Positions 24,192-48,238 of a DNA stretch of 64,000 nt are shown here, piece by piece. Numbering within the stretch: the stretch's first letter is position 1; each line of letters begins with the position of its first letter. The stretch covers positions 247,001 through 311,000 of the forward strand of contig VCJN01001862.1 of the NCBI GenBank assembly GCA_006384855.1, read 5' to 3'. This DNA comes from Tetraselmis striata. Taxonomy: Eukaryota > Chlorophyta > Chlorodendrophyceae > Chlorodendrales > Chlorodendraceae. Position numbers and translations under genes: made by a program. Under the pieces are notes generated by a model, which saw nothing but the letters and a program-made list of their open reading frames with translations, searched no databases and was not told where the DNA came from.

Positions 24192-25945
24192 AGGGGTGGG
24201 CTGTTAAAAAATCAAGTTGTAACTTGAAATTGATTGTAAGCAAGTGCAACTACTCTTCACCATTCAAGTCTAGATGCTCTTTGGGCATCCTCCAAGCTTC
24301 CGCGAGTCAGGGGCTTTGTGTCGATCAGCTGCGACCTGTACGGCAGGCAACCAGACCTGAGATGATGACCCTCATTTATATGCGTCTTATCATGATGGCC
24401 ATATATATCTGCTGGAACGATTATGCGTGCGATGAATCAGTGCCTGCAGCGCAGATATCAGACATTTCCATTTTGCGCTGAAAGCGGTCTGAGCTTGTTG
24501 AGGCACCTTTGGCGCCCAGCAGTGCAGGTGGCGCCTGGCAACTATCTATCTAGTGACACTGTTGTCATCGAACAAATATCTACGAACGCGAAGTGCAGGG
24601 CCATAAACAATGCATCAGTACGCAAGACGTAAGGATTTGGTACCTGAAAATGTCATGATCGACAGGTCATCGACCGTTGTCATAGAATTTGCAGTGGCTA
24701 TTACATTTACATCAGGGGCGCGCAAGGCGCTGAATCTGAGACTGCTATTTTGACCGGTTCGAAGGCCGGCCGGCTGCCGTTTCCGCACAGGCAGCCATAG
24801 CGCGACATCACGAACATATCTCCTCGCACTCTGATCCGTCACACGTATGGACTGCCCGTGGGCGTCCACGACAAGAACGGCCGACCACGACATATCTCAT
24901 CGATTAGGCACCCGCGGATAATTAAGAATTGACGCCACGTGCCCGTATAGTGACAAATTACCCTGAGGGGCAGCACTGATGATGTCGCGGCAATGTCATT
25001 TCCTGGAAAATAAAGCAGCTTAAGTGGGCAAAAAGGAGCATGCGAGATTCCGAGAAAGTGCCGGACACACATAATGTTTCAAAATTCTAGCTAGACAACC
25101 TCGAGCTGACGAAGTACATATATTATACTATCTGCATTCAGACTACACATTAATATATATACTTTGAAATACTAAATGCTAAGTACTAAAAACTAGGTAT
25201 GGGACACCCTTGGATGCAGCACATGTACGCGTCGGTTCACGATACTCATGTAGTGTATAGTACACCCTTGCAATGTGACCTAGAACGAGCTGGAAGACGG
25301 ACGATTTAATGATAGCGCAGGTGTGTGTACGAGATATGCCCCTACTCATCGTAGCAACAATAGCCAAGTCCAAAGGTGTCACATCGCCCCCAGCGATTCG
25401 ACGAGACGATGTTTGTGCAGCGCGTTGGCTATCAAAAAGGCGCAGTCAGCATGGCGGATGCGCACGATGATACTACTAAGAAAGGGTCGTGCGCCATGTG
25501 GACGACTTCATCGGGTACACGAACTAAAGTTAATGCTGGAGCCCGGAACCTTGTGACAGCAATTGTTTGGTCTCAACCTGGAAACGGTCGTTGTACCCAG
25601 CCGCTTGATAAATTTCGTATATAGTGGGAGGGTGCTAGGGTGTGAGCATTTGCTACTTGATGCTGGCACATACCGACAAGATTGAAACCAGTCCCGTCCG
25701 AGTCATCAACGCGCGCGACGAGCAGGTAGCGCCACGGCACCATATCACAGTAGCGCTTGACTATTCATTGATCTGAGACCACCACGAGACCGAGCAGCGA
25801 ATATGGGCGTCTTGTGTTCACAGGGTCTCGCAGTAATGATTAATCAATTCGGAGCGCAAATTTAACATTTCTTGTTGCACGTTTTTAGGAGCCACCCTCG
25901 GCATATAGGCATACCCGACCGACGACGTTGGAATCGACAACAAAG
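24192..25945. other. Intergenic, no gene recognised
   Basis: AT-rich, with short open frames on both strands and no motif I trust. The last 100-200 bases should include the promoter of the GCC2/GCC3 gene. Confidence 0.4.
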
Positions 25946-28073
25946 ATGAAGTCTCCATCAATTTCATTGGCCCTGCTCCTTATCGCGGCTCATTCCGCAG
26001 TTATGGCAGCAGCGGCGACACTGGGAAGCACCCCCGACATGGAGGAGCTGGTTCAAGCCCTCGCGAAACAAGGCCGTGATAGTTCCCTGACGGCAAACAA
26101 TAAGAGCGAAGCCGTCGCTCTTTCCAAGGACGAGCCATCGGCGCTCGTCCCCGAGGGAGTGTTTGACAGCGGATCCAATAAAGGAACTTGCACAACTTCT
26201 CTGTTCGACGGGGGCTTTTTTGGCTTCAGTGTAGACATTTCTCTCACTGTTTGCGCGCCAATTACGATCTTTGTCACTCTTCCTTTCAATATCGGACCTT
26301 TTGGCTTTCCCATCCCTGGACTTGGTGGCTGCCTGTGCGGTATGAGCCACCACAGTCTTTGTCACCGGTCCAGCGCCAGCCTTGATATATGTGGTAGGAG
26401 GTATTGTTGTTGCCAGAAGCATATTCGAGGGGGTACTTCTTGTTTATGCTGGCATTATGCAGCGTTGTCGTGTATTACAATGAGAGGATGTCGAGGACCA
26501 TCGGATCATTGATGATCAGCTGATGATAGACATATGCTGCTCGTAAGAGAGAGAGAGAGAGAGAGAGAGACCATATTTTCGCTGTGTTGAATCGCCATTG
26601 TGACTGAAAACACTATCTTTCAAGACATGCTAATTCCAATGGTATGTTTGCTGCACATGTATGTGCTCCTCTTCTTTGCAGACGAAGATGGTCTTTCTGC
26701 GAGGGGTTTCTACTTTCAGCAGTATGGGGACATTTCTCTGGCTGTATCAGAGGAGGAGGAGGAGACCAGATTCATCATCTTCCCACCAGGTCAGATATCC
26801 GAGTCGAAGGCAGTGGAGCTTGGCGCCAGCCTACCAGTCGGGTCGTGCAAGTTTTGCCCTCAGGGGACGTACCAGCCGGAGGTTGCATTCAACTGTGAGG
26901 GTAGGTGCAACCTTCCATGCGCAGCACATGCCGCAATCCGGCCCTGTCATGCTTCCGCCCTTGAGTTCAGCCCTTGTCCATACCTACTGCACTTTCTTCC
27001 ATCCATATGTGTGTGTATTAATATACATATTTCTTTTCTTCTTTTGTTATGCTGTAAAACTCGGAATTAGATGATGCTGGCTGCATATATGAGGCTGTGC
27101 GTTTCAAGTGATCATAGATGGTTTATCAATTGCAGATAGACAACATCAAACGTAGGCAGCAGCATGAGGACTGAAAGTTGCTCCCGCTACTAGTCGTCAA
27201 CATGCACACCTGGCATAATACTTATACTTCAATATGTAAATGACAATGCGCCATATGTAGTTCCAGCATATTACTTGGTTCTTCATAATTGAGGAGCATG
27301 TCACTCGACAAGGCCACTGCCGCACCATTCTCCATTGCAATGAACATAATCTGTTGCGCCGTGGCTCGCGTGCAGGTCTGGACAGCTGCAAGTTCTGCCC
27401 CGCCGGGTACGTGCCCAGTGAATTCCAGGTCGAGACTGACCTGGGCCAGGAGGGCGCGGCGGAGTGCTTCAAGTGCGAGTCAGGCACATACTCCGCCGGC
27501 AATGGCGCCGTAGGCGTGGCAGTTCCCGGAACCAATCTCGCGACCTGCCACAAGTGCGAGCCCGGCACCTTTGCGCCCAACGCCGGCGCAGCGGAGTGCA
27601 TCCTCTGCGCGGCCGGCACTGCTCAGGACGAGGCGGGGGCGTCCAGCTGCCATCCTTGCTCTGCTGGCACCTTCTCCAACGGCGGCGGCGCGGAAAGCTG
27701 CACGCAGTGCAAGGCTGGGACCTTCACTGCCAACGAGGCCAGCGAGGAGTGCCACAAGTGCGAGCCAGGCACGGCCCAGCCGTACCCGGGCAAGGACAGC
27801 TGCTTCGTGTGCGAGCCCGGAACCTTCACCAGCGCCAGCGGCGCGCAGGCATGCGAGCCTTGCCGGCCCGGGACCTTTGCGCCCAACTTTGGATCGGACG
27901 GCTGCGAGCTGTGCCCCAAGGGCACCTTCACCAACCGGTTCGGGCAGGTCGAGTGCACCAAGTGCCCCAAGTGGTCCACCAGTGAGGGCAGCACCTCGTG
28001 CACCGACTCCGAGAAGTTCGATGAGGCCCTGGAGGACAAGGCCGCCGAGGGCAAGTACAAGTACGATGACTAA
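25946..28073 (+). CDS. Secreted GCC2/GCC3 (ephrin-receptor-like) cysteine-rich protein
   Basis: Predicted extracellular or cell-wall protein of 436 residues. Three exons with matching phases: 25946-26339, 26682-26900, 27376-28073. ATG at 25,946 gives a signal peptide (MKSPSISLALLLIAAHSAVM). Residues about 30-130 are unusual: a short charged stretch, then a hydrophobic Phe/Gly/Pro-rich segment (FFGFSVDISLTV, FNIGPFGFPIPGLGGC) that is not a typical TM helix. Exon 3 encodes about eight tandem GCC2/GCC3-type repeats with the pattern C.C..GTF........C..C (CHKCEPGTFAPNAG, CTQCKAGTFTANEA, CFVCEPGTFTSASG). The tail is acidic and ends KYKYDD. Such repeats are common in algal and protist surface proteins; ligand unknown. 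A (GA)n tract lies in intron 1 (26,546-26,571). TGTAA occurs 130 nt past the stop. Confidence 0.8.
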
Positions 28074-28202
28074 GTATAGACAGCCTGCCGCTGTTAGGCT
28101 CAACCACTGCTAACCTCGGCGGCCTCCGTGATGCATTGCCGCGGAGTGACGCACGCTGCTTGGGGGGTGCAGCGCATATGTACCCCGTGAATCAACCCGT
28201 GA

Positions 28203-28207
28203 TGTAA
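28203..28207 (+). terminator. TGTAA polyadenylation-type signal of the GCC2/GCC3 gene
   Basis: TGTAA 130 nt downstream of the stop codon at 28,071-28,073. Confidence 0.5.
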
Positions 28208-29220
28208 CTGACCTGCATTGAACCGATTGCTACACCACAGCTGCCCTGCCACCTCACGCCTGAGCGGGCACTGGCAGCCTAAACATCCCAAATCAGCTTG
28301 CTTGTGTGCGCTGCTGCCCTCACAGCTCCATACCATCGATAGCCTCCAGTGCGCCAAGCAGAGCCTCCGTGGGCGGGCGTTGCAGATGTGGCAGAGTTTT
28401 GTGGGGACAGGGTGGGGGTGGGGAGAGAGAGAGAAGGGGTGTCAGTGCCTTGCCGCCTAACCAACAGCCTCTCCCTCGGTGCGTGTTATCTACGGGTGCC
28501 GACGCAGTCATAAGAACACTCCACTAATAAGAAAATGTCCTGCTTACCTGCCAAAGGTCAATTTTAGACGCAACTAAAGCGGAAGTGTGGGGAATGGTGT
28601 TCTTATAGTTGTACGCAAGCTCAATTTGAGGCTTTTGTTAAAGGTTGTTAAAGCAGCGTCAGAACCTGTACATATACACACGCATGAATACTCGCGCACA
28701 CGCAGAGCGCGCGTGATATATAAACACAATATGAATTGCATTACCCTGCACCGGGAGCGCCCTCTCATGACTCACCCTCATGCAAGGGTTAGCGGCCTAC
28801 CTATTTTGGGATGCACGGGTTATGCTCCTAAACCACCTACAGCTCCCTGCAAGTCCCCCCCCCCCCCCCCCCCCCTCCACTTTGCTCTTTCTCTCTCTCT
28901 TCATTCCCTCTCTTCATAAAATAGTACAACACTACATTGATGCCCACATTACATGCATGCATGTGACACGTCTATCTGTATCCGCGAGCAGGGTGCCCCA
29001 AACACAACAGGAATTGCCCCTTCCATCTATCGCACATGTGCCCCCTTCAGAATCCTCTGCTGCTTGACCACATAGAATGGCACACCCCTGACCGCGACCT
29101 TCGTCCTCCCGTACCTGCGTGCCATCCAGCAAAGCATACTATTGGTGTCATAGCAGTCTCGCGGCATTGGCAAAGGGGCAAGACATAGTTTGAGAAGAAG
29201 GGGGGAAGGGCTAAGGGGAG
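28208..29220. other. Intergenic, no gene recognised
   Basis: Contains a poly(C) tract of about 20 at 28,857-28,876 followed by a CT-rich run. No supported gene on either strand. Confidence 0.4.
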
Positions 29221-29229
29221 GGTACTACC

Positions 29230-30448
29230 TGTAGCCGTCCTGCACCTCCTCATAAAGCTCATCAGGCGCAGCACGGCCTCCACATCCGGAAGGCCGAGCT
29301 GCCGCCGACGCATACCAGGACGCGGCTGTCGGAGATGCTGGCGCGGCCCTCGTCGCTGTGCTTATACAGTGCGCCCACCGCCTCGGTGCCTTGGCCTTGC
29401 CGGCCGGCCAGCGCCACGAGCTGGTGCGCCTGCAGCGTGTTGGACCCCTTGAGCAGGCCGTTGTCACGGCAAGGGGAACTGCAGTTAGACATCCGCGGCT
29501 TCGCAGGTTGCTCCTGGCGAGAGCCACCTAAACTGGCACCACAGACCCCCCCCCCCCACTCCCCCCCCTCTCAAAACTTATAATGTATAAGCACTATCCT
29601 TCTCTCTCCGTCTCTCCTCTATCTCACACACATCCCGCAGCTCCCCTGTTGACTGCGCGCTCTTTCACTCTTCCCCCACAGTCCCCACTCGATACACCCC
29701 TATACGCTTGCTATTGCGATATGGGTGAGCTATGGCCACTCACCATTGCCAGTTTTCAAACCGCTCGCCGTCTGGGGCTCCAGAGTGGCTCAGAGAGGCA
29801 GGCCTGCTGAGGAAAGCAGGGACGGGAGCCACCAGAGAAGGTTTCAGCGCCCGCGCGCAGAGGGGGGGGGGGGGGGGGGGGGGGGGACTGTTATGCGGAT
29901 CCTATTTGCATGCGCTGCTGTAAATATAGGAGCAAATGAAACTAGATGATAACAGAATACACTATATGTCAATTCATCGTTGAGGGCATTGCAGGTCCGA
30001 CAGCAGTATTGCAGCAACACATTCGATGCCGTAGGTTGTTGTCGCCGGGTTTGTCAGCAGTTGATGACCCATGTTGCGCGGAACAAATGATCAGTGAGGT
30101 TCCATCTCTTTAGGAAATCCTCCATTTGCCCTGTGGATCCATTGATCGAAGAGTCTCTACTATTGCTGTCCCCCTGGCGTATGCGACTATGCGTCTCATG
30201 CCTGGCAGCAGAAAAAACAGTAGAAGCTAGCTGGGCAGGCTGCGGATGCGCAGCCGTGGGGGAAGCCCGCCATGGCGCAACAGCCGTCGCCGCCCCAGCG
30301 TCTCTCGCAGTATGCCTGGTAGCGCACGCCGGCGGGGGCGGAGGCGGTGTCGATCATGAAGGCATGCCAGCGCACGTCGATACGCCGCCCCTTAAGAGGG
30401 CTGTAGGCGGCGAGGGCTCTGTCCAGGCGTTGCTTGCCCACATAGCAC
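29230..30448 (-). pseudogene. DsbA-like / 2-hydroxychromene-2-carboxylate isomerase (FrnE-type) remnant
   Basis: Two minus-strand blocks match a DsbA-fold oxidoreductase of the FrnE/HCCA-isomerase type. Block 1 (30,448-about 30,270) starts after a CAG acceptor and reads CYVGKQRLDRALAAY, IDVRWHAFMIDTAS and YQAYCERRWGGDG; the family sequence is (PW)CY.GK..L..AL, then .VRW.PF.LD. Block 2 (about 29,480-29,300) reads GSNTLQAHQLVALAGRQGQ and EGRASISD, matching the NTL.AHRL and EGR.ISD elements. After SDSRVLV the frame must change twice to continue as LGLPDVEAVL and then DELYEEVQDGY. No upstream exon with the CPW active-site half was found within 1 kb; the next 3.3 kb upstream are a transposon. I therefore read it as broken, though sequencing indels could mimic this. 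Confidence 0.55.
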
Positions 30449-31598
30449 CTGCGGCGGCGAGACGGGGCGCTCGTGAGATTGCGAAGGAAAGGGGCAGCTC
30501 CGGTGCACGGACTGCCTCCGGTGACAGGTCGCATTCGCAAAGAGGCGCCAGGAAGTAGGCAGGAGTGCCAATGAGGTAAGAAATGTGGGATGGCTTGTTC
30601 CATCCCTTTCGTCGGCAGGGCTGAGCCCTCACTCACTGCGGGCAGGCCAGGTCGGACCAAACGTATACCCAGTGGCCTTCGGCCCGGCGGCCATGCCTAT
30701 TTGTGCACCTTGTAAGCTCGTTAGGCTCTGGAAGAGATGGTAGCCTATTGATCCGCTGCCCGTCAGCAGCGTGCAAGACGAAGCTGGTACCCGGGACGAA
30801 GAGAGTTGTTTGTTGTTCGTCCTGCTGCTTGTGTCTTCTCGGCCAGGCGGTAGGCAGGAGACCACAAATGATTGGTCCATATTTGCTGAGACAACAGGAA
30901 ACGTCCACTCCAGCAGTTGCGCGGTGGCATCTGTGGTATCTGTGACATTACATTGGCCTGACAGCATCAGCAGCAGGTACCAGCACCAGCTGTCGCTACG
31001 GGATAGTCGCTACAGGAACGCCTACGAGTACTGCAACGTGGGGCTCGAGGAGGCGGAAAGGATGAAAAAACATCACTCGAAGGCTCCAGGACATGGGTTT
31101 CTTGATGCGCACATTGGACATCAACATCCCACAGACGGGCGCGGCCGCGCGGACTTCCGTCCGGAGCACCCAAGCCGCCCTCGATCGCCGAGACCGCGCA
31201 GCTGAGGCACCGACGTACAGCGGCTGGGTAGTGGGTAGCTGACTGCACAGCTCTGGGCTGCGTGCAAGAACTGGTGAATGCGCCATCGTGGGCTGGTCCG
31301 ACCCGCCGAGCTGCGCGGCGACGCGCGCCGCGCGTCCCGGAATTTGTTTTCCGGAATTCACATTATATCGAACAGTATTCGTATAATAATTTGTAATTAA
31401 AGCAACATTGCCGATATATAACCGCAAAAGGGGGCGCTCTTTTCTTTTTTCCTGACAAGGAATGGGGACCAAACTCGAGAGAATCCCAACGGACACAAGT
31501 TGCCTTTGCGGGTGACCTTTCAGGCGCAACTTGTCCGACTTCATTATGATAAGTCGCGACTGTCGGAGCAGAAACGTCTGGCAGAAGTAAAAGTGTAT
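30449..31598. other. No gene recognised
   Basis: Open frames on both strands overlap and show no motif. This interval may include lost 5' exons of the DsbA-like remnant. Confidence 0.35.
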
Positions 31599-31785
31599 TG
31601 TTTTAAACTAGTTTATGGGGTTTCCTCCCTTGACCTAACCGCTTTTCAGCTACAAGTGTTGCTCAGTGGTACGGGAACTAGGCATCTGTTGTTGCGCCCT
31701 TTTTGGGTGCAGCACGAGTAGATATAAAAGCAGCTAGAACAGCTGAGCCTGCCATCTTCCAGTTTTCGCTGCGTTCCACGCAGCG
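31599..31785 (+). repeat. Split direct repeat A1
   Basis: 187-bp left repeat of the DIRS-type element, repeated at 34,495-34,681. It carries TATAAAAGCAGC and a small palindrome GCTGCG...CGCAGC at its end. Confidence 0.9.
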
Positions 31786-31955
31786 ACGTAAAAACTGTCT
31801 CGTAACCCGTTGCGAGCAAGGTCACCCCAGGTTGTTCAAGACCACACCCGGCTCGCCATCCGAGTGTGATATTCTCGTCCGTACGTCCGTGCGTTACCAT
31901 GTGAGATGGAGAAGAACCCGTCGCTGAGCCGACGCTGAAGTCGCTGCAAGCAGAT

Positions 31956-32752
31956 GTGCAGGCATTGGCTACAGCTGTAGCTCAATTGACGGCTCGTGAG
32001 TGCGTTGTTGATGGAGAAGGGGCACATGGCTCCGGCTTCGGGCAGCGCATCGCGGGACAACCGACAGGCAGCGGGGGAGCCGCAGAGCGCCCCGACTTGC
32101 TAGAGCTAGCCCAGAGCGGCCGTGTCGGAGCAAAATCCGTGAGTGCCGAGGATGACTACCTCGCGGTGCTAGAACTACTGCAGAGAGCAGAGTCTGGTTA
32201 CGAGGCCGTTCGACCGGTCAGCCGAGTGCCTGGACTCTTTCCCCTGAGCACCGACCTAACGAACGAGTACCTCAAGCAGGATGACCGGCGTCTGCCGGCC
32301 TAGGAGGAGTATTTGTGGATGTCGTGTTTCGGGGCCCACATGGCCGCGCTTTTGTGGCTCTCGACGAGCTGCTGCCCTACGTCCCTGCCACCAACCAGGA
32401 CTTCACCCCCTACCTTGCGAGAGCTCGGAACCACGCCGAGGCCATCGACAAGGCGTTTCGGTTTCGTTTGGCCTTCCTGCGGAGGCTAAATGAGATCAAG
32501 CGTGTGCACGGTGACCAAGGTGTTCTGGACGTGCTGCGAGCCCAGCATTTTCAGCCTGCTTCGGAGCATCTGGGTTCCGCGATTTTTGGGGACCTCATGC
32601 GGGACTACGAGCGCCGTGTCTTCGAGGCGACCGTTGCCAGCAGCGCGAAAGCGACCGCTACTGCTCGAGTGGCGGCTGCAGCTGCAGGTCGCGGGCGTGG
32701 GCGAGGACGTGGCGGTGGACGCGGGCGTGGCCGCGAAGGTGAGCACGAGTGA
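31956..32752 (+). pseudogene. Gag-like protein of the DIRS-type element, interrupted
   Basis: The first frame (31,956-32,303) encodes an acidic region ending TNEYLKQDDRRLPA and a TAG. The second (32,315-32,752, other register) resumes as DVVFRGPHGRAFVALDELL and continues through an alpha-helical stretch to an RGRGRGRGGGRGRGRE tail, a basic Arg-Gly nucleic-acid-binding tail as in many Gag-like ORF1 proteins. Placing both in one protein needs one frame change next to the TAG at about 32,300, so this copy is probably mutated. Function is inferred from position and the RG-rich tail. Confidence 0.5.
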
Positions 32753-33287
32753 CGGTATGGGGCGCCTTTCGTCGGAGCTGCTGGAGCTTTGCGAGGCCAC
32801 CTTTCGGTGACCGCCGCAAGACGCACCCTTGCAGCTCAACGGCGAGATGAGCGCCCCGTGTCAGGATCTGACCCCCCCCCACCTTACAGACTTCCTTTAG
32901 ACCTTCCTCGGTGCGGCGCTTCTTACAGCTACAGGCGAGTGCGGCTCAACCATCCGCACACCTGCACATGGCGGCTCAACTAACCGCCTCCCGTACCATT
33001 CCATCACTGCGTCCGTCGGTTGTTTCACTACGTGTTACAACTGGTTCGCAACGACTAAGTTTCGCGCGGGTACGTTACGCGCGTGACAGGCGCTACGAGC
33101 GCGAAGGGCGCGCGGGGCGGCCCTCTTACCTGAACCTAGCCCCGCAAACCCGTACCGATGCTACTGCAAACCCGTCCAGCAGCTACCGGCCAACCGCCGG
33201 GAACCTAACTGCTGCTGCCGAGTACTTTGCGAACAGTAGTCGTACCGGTGGAACTCTGTCAGTAAAACGACGCACTTACGTGATTGA

Positions 33288-34415
33288 CGAGCCCGAAGCT
33301 GTCGCTCCCTGGGCTGCTTCATTGCGATCTCGGCTGAGGACGCGTTCGGCTCAGACGAGTTGGGCCAGCGGACGCTCGACCTACTCTCCAGCTCCCTCAG
33401 CGCTCAGACACTCAAGAGCTACGCCGGCCGGCTGTCTCAGTTCGCGGAGTTCTGCCACGACTCCGAGAACATCAGCCCGCTGGAGGCGACTACTGCTACT
33501 CTCGTTCGGTATGTTGCCTGGATCGGCGAGCGGGGGCACATCGCAGCTAAGTCGCTGCAACCTTACCTGTCTGCAATCAACATGTTCTTCGAGCTGCACA
33601 ACCTCGACCCAATCGCCAAGGACAGCCTACACCTAACTTCAGCAAGGCGTGGGCTGATGCTGCGTCAGCGCCGACTGGACGCTGCCCCTTTGCGTGTCCC
33701 TCTGCCTGCGGATGTAGCTTACCGCTTCGTCACAAAGGCCGAGCTGATTGTGTCTGCTCCCTACCCAGAGTACCAAAGCGACTTCCGAGCCCTCCTGGCC
33801 TCGGTTGTCAACTTTATGTTCTTTGCCAGGGGCCTTACTGGCGTGTCCTGTCGAGTGCGAGACGTGCATGTCGACGACTACAACATCACCCTGCGAGTGT
33901 ACCGAGAGAAGGGTCGCGCTGGTCGACGGGGACCCGACGACCTACGCGTACTTCTCCTCCCAGTGTCAGAGCACCCCCGAGTGGCTTGTCTCCTGCACCA
34001 CTTCCTCGACCACGTCCAGTCAGTCCCTCTGGTTACTGTTGGCTTGGCTGTGTCAAACTTCTGGGCTGTCAGTTCGGATGAGCAGTCAAAACCTTGGACT
34101 GCGGCTACAATGTCAGACTGGTTGTCCACAACCATCCGTCTGGTCAACGCTGCCCCCCCTGCTGGCACCTCCTGGACCTCGCACAGTCTTCGCAATGGCG
34201 CAGCCTCTGCAGCGAACGCCATCGGTGTGCCATTGTCCCACATTCGCTACCAAGGCGGTTGGGCCACTAACTCTGACGTCGTTCTGGACTACATTGACCC
34301 CAACGTTCTTCCTTCACCTGGCGCATGGTTCTTCTTTGGACACATCGCCCCCCTACGCCACTTCCAAGTCCAACAGGACTCCGCAGCGGTGGCCTTCCCA
34401 GTGCCTCCTTCATGA
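33288..34415 (+). CDS. Tyrosine recombinase of the DIRS-type element
   Basis: Site-specific recombinase that would integrate the circular element DNA. The frame is open from 33,288 (after a TGA) to the stop at 34,415. The N-terminal core-binding part reads SAQTLKSYAGRLSQFAEFC and ends near residue 120. The catalytic domain keeps the full set: Arg in FMFFARGLTG, the HxxR motif in SHSLRNGAASAANAIG, Trp in QGGWATNSDVV and the nucleophile Tyr in LDYIDP. There is no early ATG; the frame overlaps an open frame in another register (32,911-33,636) that ends its sensible part with RRTYVIDEPEAVAPW, so the N-terminus may come through a frameshift or splice. All catalytic residues present, so it may be functional. 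Confidence 0.8.
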   Translation, partial: RARSCRSLGCFIAISAEDAFGSDELGQRTLDLLSSSLSAQTLKSYAGRLSQFAEFCHDSENISPLEATTATLVRYVAWIGERGHIAAKSLQPYLSAINMFFELHNLDPIAKDSLHLTSARRGLMLRQRRLDAAPLRVPLPADVAYRFVTKAELIVSAPYPEYQSDFRALLASVVNFMFFARGLTGVSCRVRDVHVDDYNITLRVYREKGRAGRRGPDDLRVLLLPVSEHPRVACLLHHFLDHVQSVPLVTVGLAVSNFWAVSSDEQSKPWTAATMSDWLSTTIRLVNAAPPAGTSWTSHSLRNGAASAANAIGVPLSHIRYQGGWATNSDVVLDYIDPNVLPSPGAWFFFGHIAPLRHFQVQQDSAAVAFPVPPS

Positions 34416-34468
34416 CTTGGCGCTACCTCTTCTCCGTCAATCCACCGCTCTCTCCGTTCGCTCAAGAC

Positions 34469-34495
34469 TGGCAAAACCAGACTCAACTTTGAAAT
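34469..34495 (+). repeat. Split direct repeat B1
   Basis: 27-bp sequence starting TGGCAAAACCAGAC, identical to B2 at 34,774-34,800; it abuts A2. Confidence 0.9.
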
Positions 34496-34681
34496 GTTTT
34501 AAACTAGTTTATGGGGTTTCCCTCCTTGACCTAACCGCTTTTTAGCTACAAGTGCTGCTCAGTGGTACGGGAACTAGGCATCTTTTGTTGCGCCCTTTTT
34601 GGGTGCAGCACGAGTAGGTATAAAAGCAGCTAGAACAGCTGAGCCTGCCATCTTCCAGTTTTCGCTGCGTTCCACGCAGCG
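34495..34681 (+). repeat. Split direct repeat A2
   Basis: Second copy of A1 with about ten differences over 187 bp. Confidence 0.9.
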
Positions 34682-34773
34682 CCCCCCCTGACTCCGTTTT
34701 CCCTCCACGCTTTCGCTAAACCATCCTGCCAGTTTCGGCTCTTGACCGTGTAAAACAGCCTGCGCGACCTTTT

Positions 34774-34800
34774 TGGCAAAACCAGACTCAACTTTGAAAT
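34774..34800 (+). repeat. Split direct repeat B2, right end of element
   Basis: Identical to B1. It marks the likely right boundary of the DIRS-type element. Confidence 0.8.
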
Positions 34801-35352
34801 CTCATGAAGTTAACCTCCCCTGTACCCTTTTTGCCGGCAGGTGTATCTCCTTTTATTTTTTCGAGATAATCCTTTTATTTTTTCATACTTGTAATCCTTA
34901 TTACACCGGCGACCCATCTCATTCTGCCATCAACTCTGCTGACAGACAATAAGCACCGCCTTTAACCACAAAATCGCCGTCAGACAACGATGCTGGCACA
35001 TCCGTCTTTATGCCGCCTGGCTGATACTGTGCTTCTTGATGTGACTCCCTCACCGCACAGCTGCTCTTACAGCCCGCCACCCCCCCCCCCCCCCCCCCCC
35101 CCCCGCCTTCCATCCGCACTCTCCCCCCCCCCCCCCCCCCCCAGCTTGGCCGAACGTGGCTTCCGCTCTATCTTGTGCGGTCCAGCGTGCAACTTATGCG
35201 CGTGTCTGACTCTCCGACTGCCCGACGCGCACGCCTCGAAGCTCCATCCGCAACCGAGGCCGCGAGGCGAGGCCCTTCGAACTACATCGGCGTATCGCCA
35301 GCCCGCCCGACCAGCGCCCGCGGCTCCGACGCTGAGGCATACGCCGGTCGAG
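34801..35352. other. Promoter/5' UTR region of the BAR-Sec6 gene, with poly(C) tracts
   Basis: Two cytosine tracts (about 35,080-35,104 and 35,126-35,142) precede the ATG at 35,353 by 200-270 nt. The same frame is open upstream of that ATG without another in-frame ATG downstream of the tracts. Confidence 0.4.
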
Positions 35353-48120
<12,768 letters not shown>

Positions 48121-48143
48121 ATATATGTATAGGTGCAACCAAA

Positions 48144-48148
48144 TGTAA
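48144..48148 (+). terminator. TGTAA polyadenylation-type signal of the BAR-Sec6 gene
   Basis: TGTAA 24 nt past the stop at 48,118-48,120. Confidence 0.5.
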
Positions 48149-48238
48149 CAACCTTGACATGGATTCTTACACTATATTACGCATATATCTCCCATGTTCG
48201 CGCGCACATATGCACAGTTGCTCGATCAAGGCTACCGG

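Larger units (their letters stand above)
31599..34800 (+). mobile_element. DIRS/PAT-type element with split direct repeats, no reverse transcriptase
   Basis: The ends form the A1-(internal)-B1-A2-B2 arrangement of PAT/TOC1-like DIRS elements. A1 (31,599-31,785) and A2 (34,495-34,681) are 187 bp each and nearly identical, from TGTTTTAAACTAGTTTATGG to TTCCACGCAGCG. B1 (34,469-34,495) and B2 (34,774-34,800) are an identical 27-mer beginning TGGCAAAACCAGACTCAACT. Between A1 and B1 lie gag-like frames and a tyrosine recombinase, but no RT or RNase H motif is visible, so the copy is either a deletion derivative mobilised in trans or a simpler recombinase transposon. A TATA-like TATAAAAGC lies in A1 about 190 nt before the first gag-like ATG region. 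Confidence 0.8.

Noticed and set aside
25179-25382. Ankyrin-like TPLDLAI frame on the minus strand
   Set aside because: One short resemblance with no repeat and no neighbours; probably chance.
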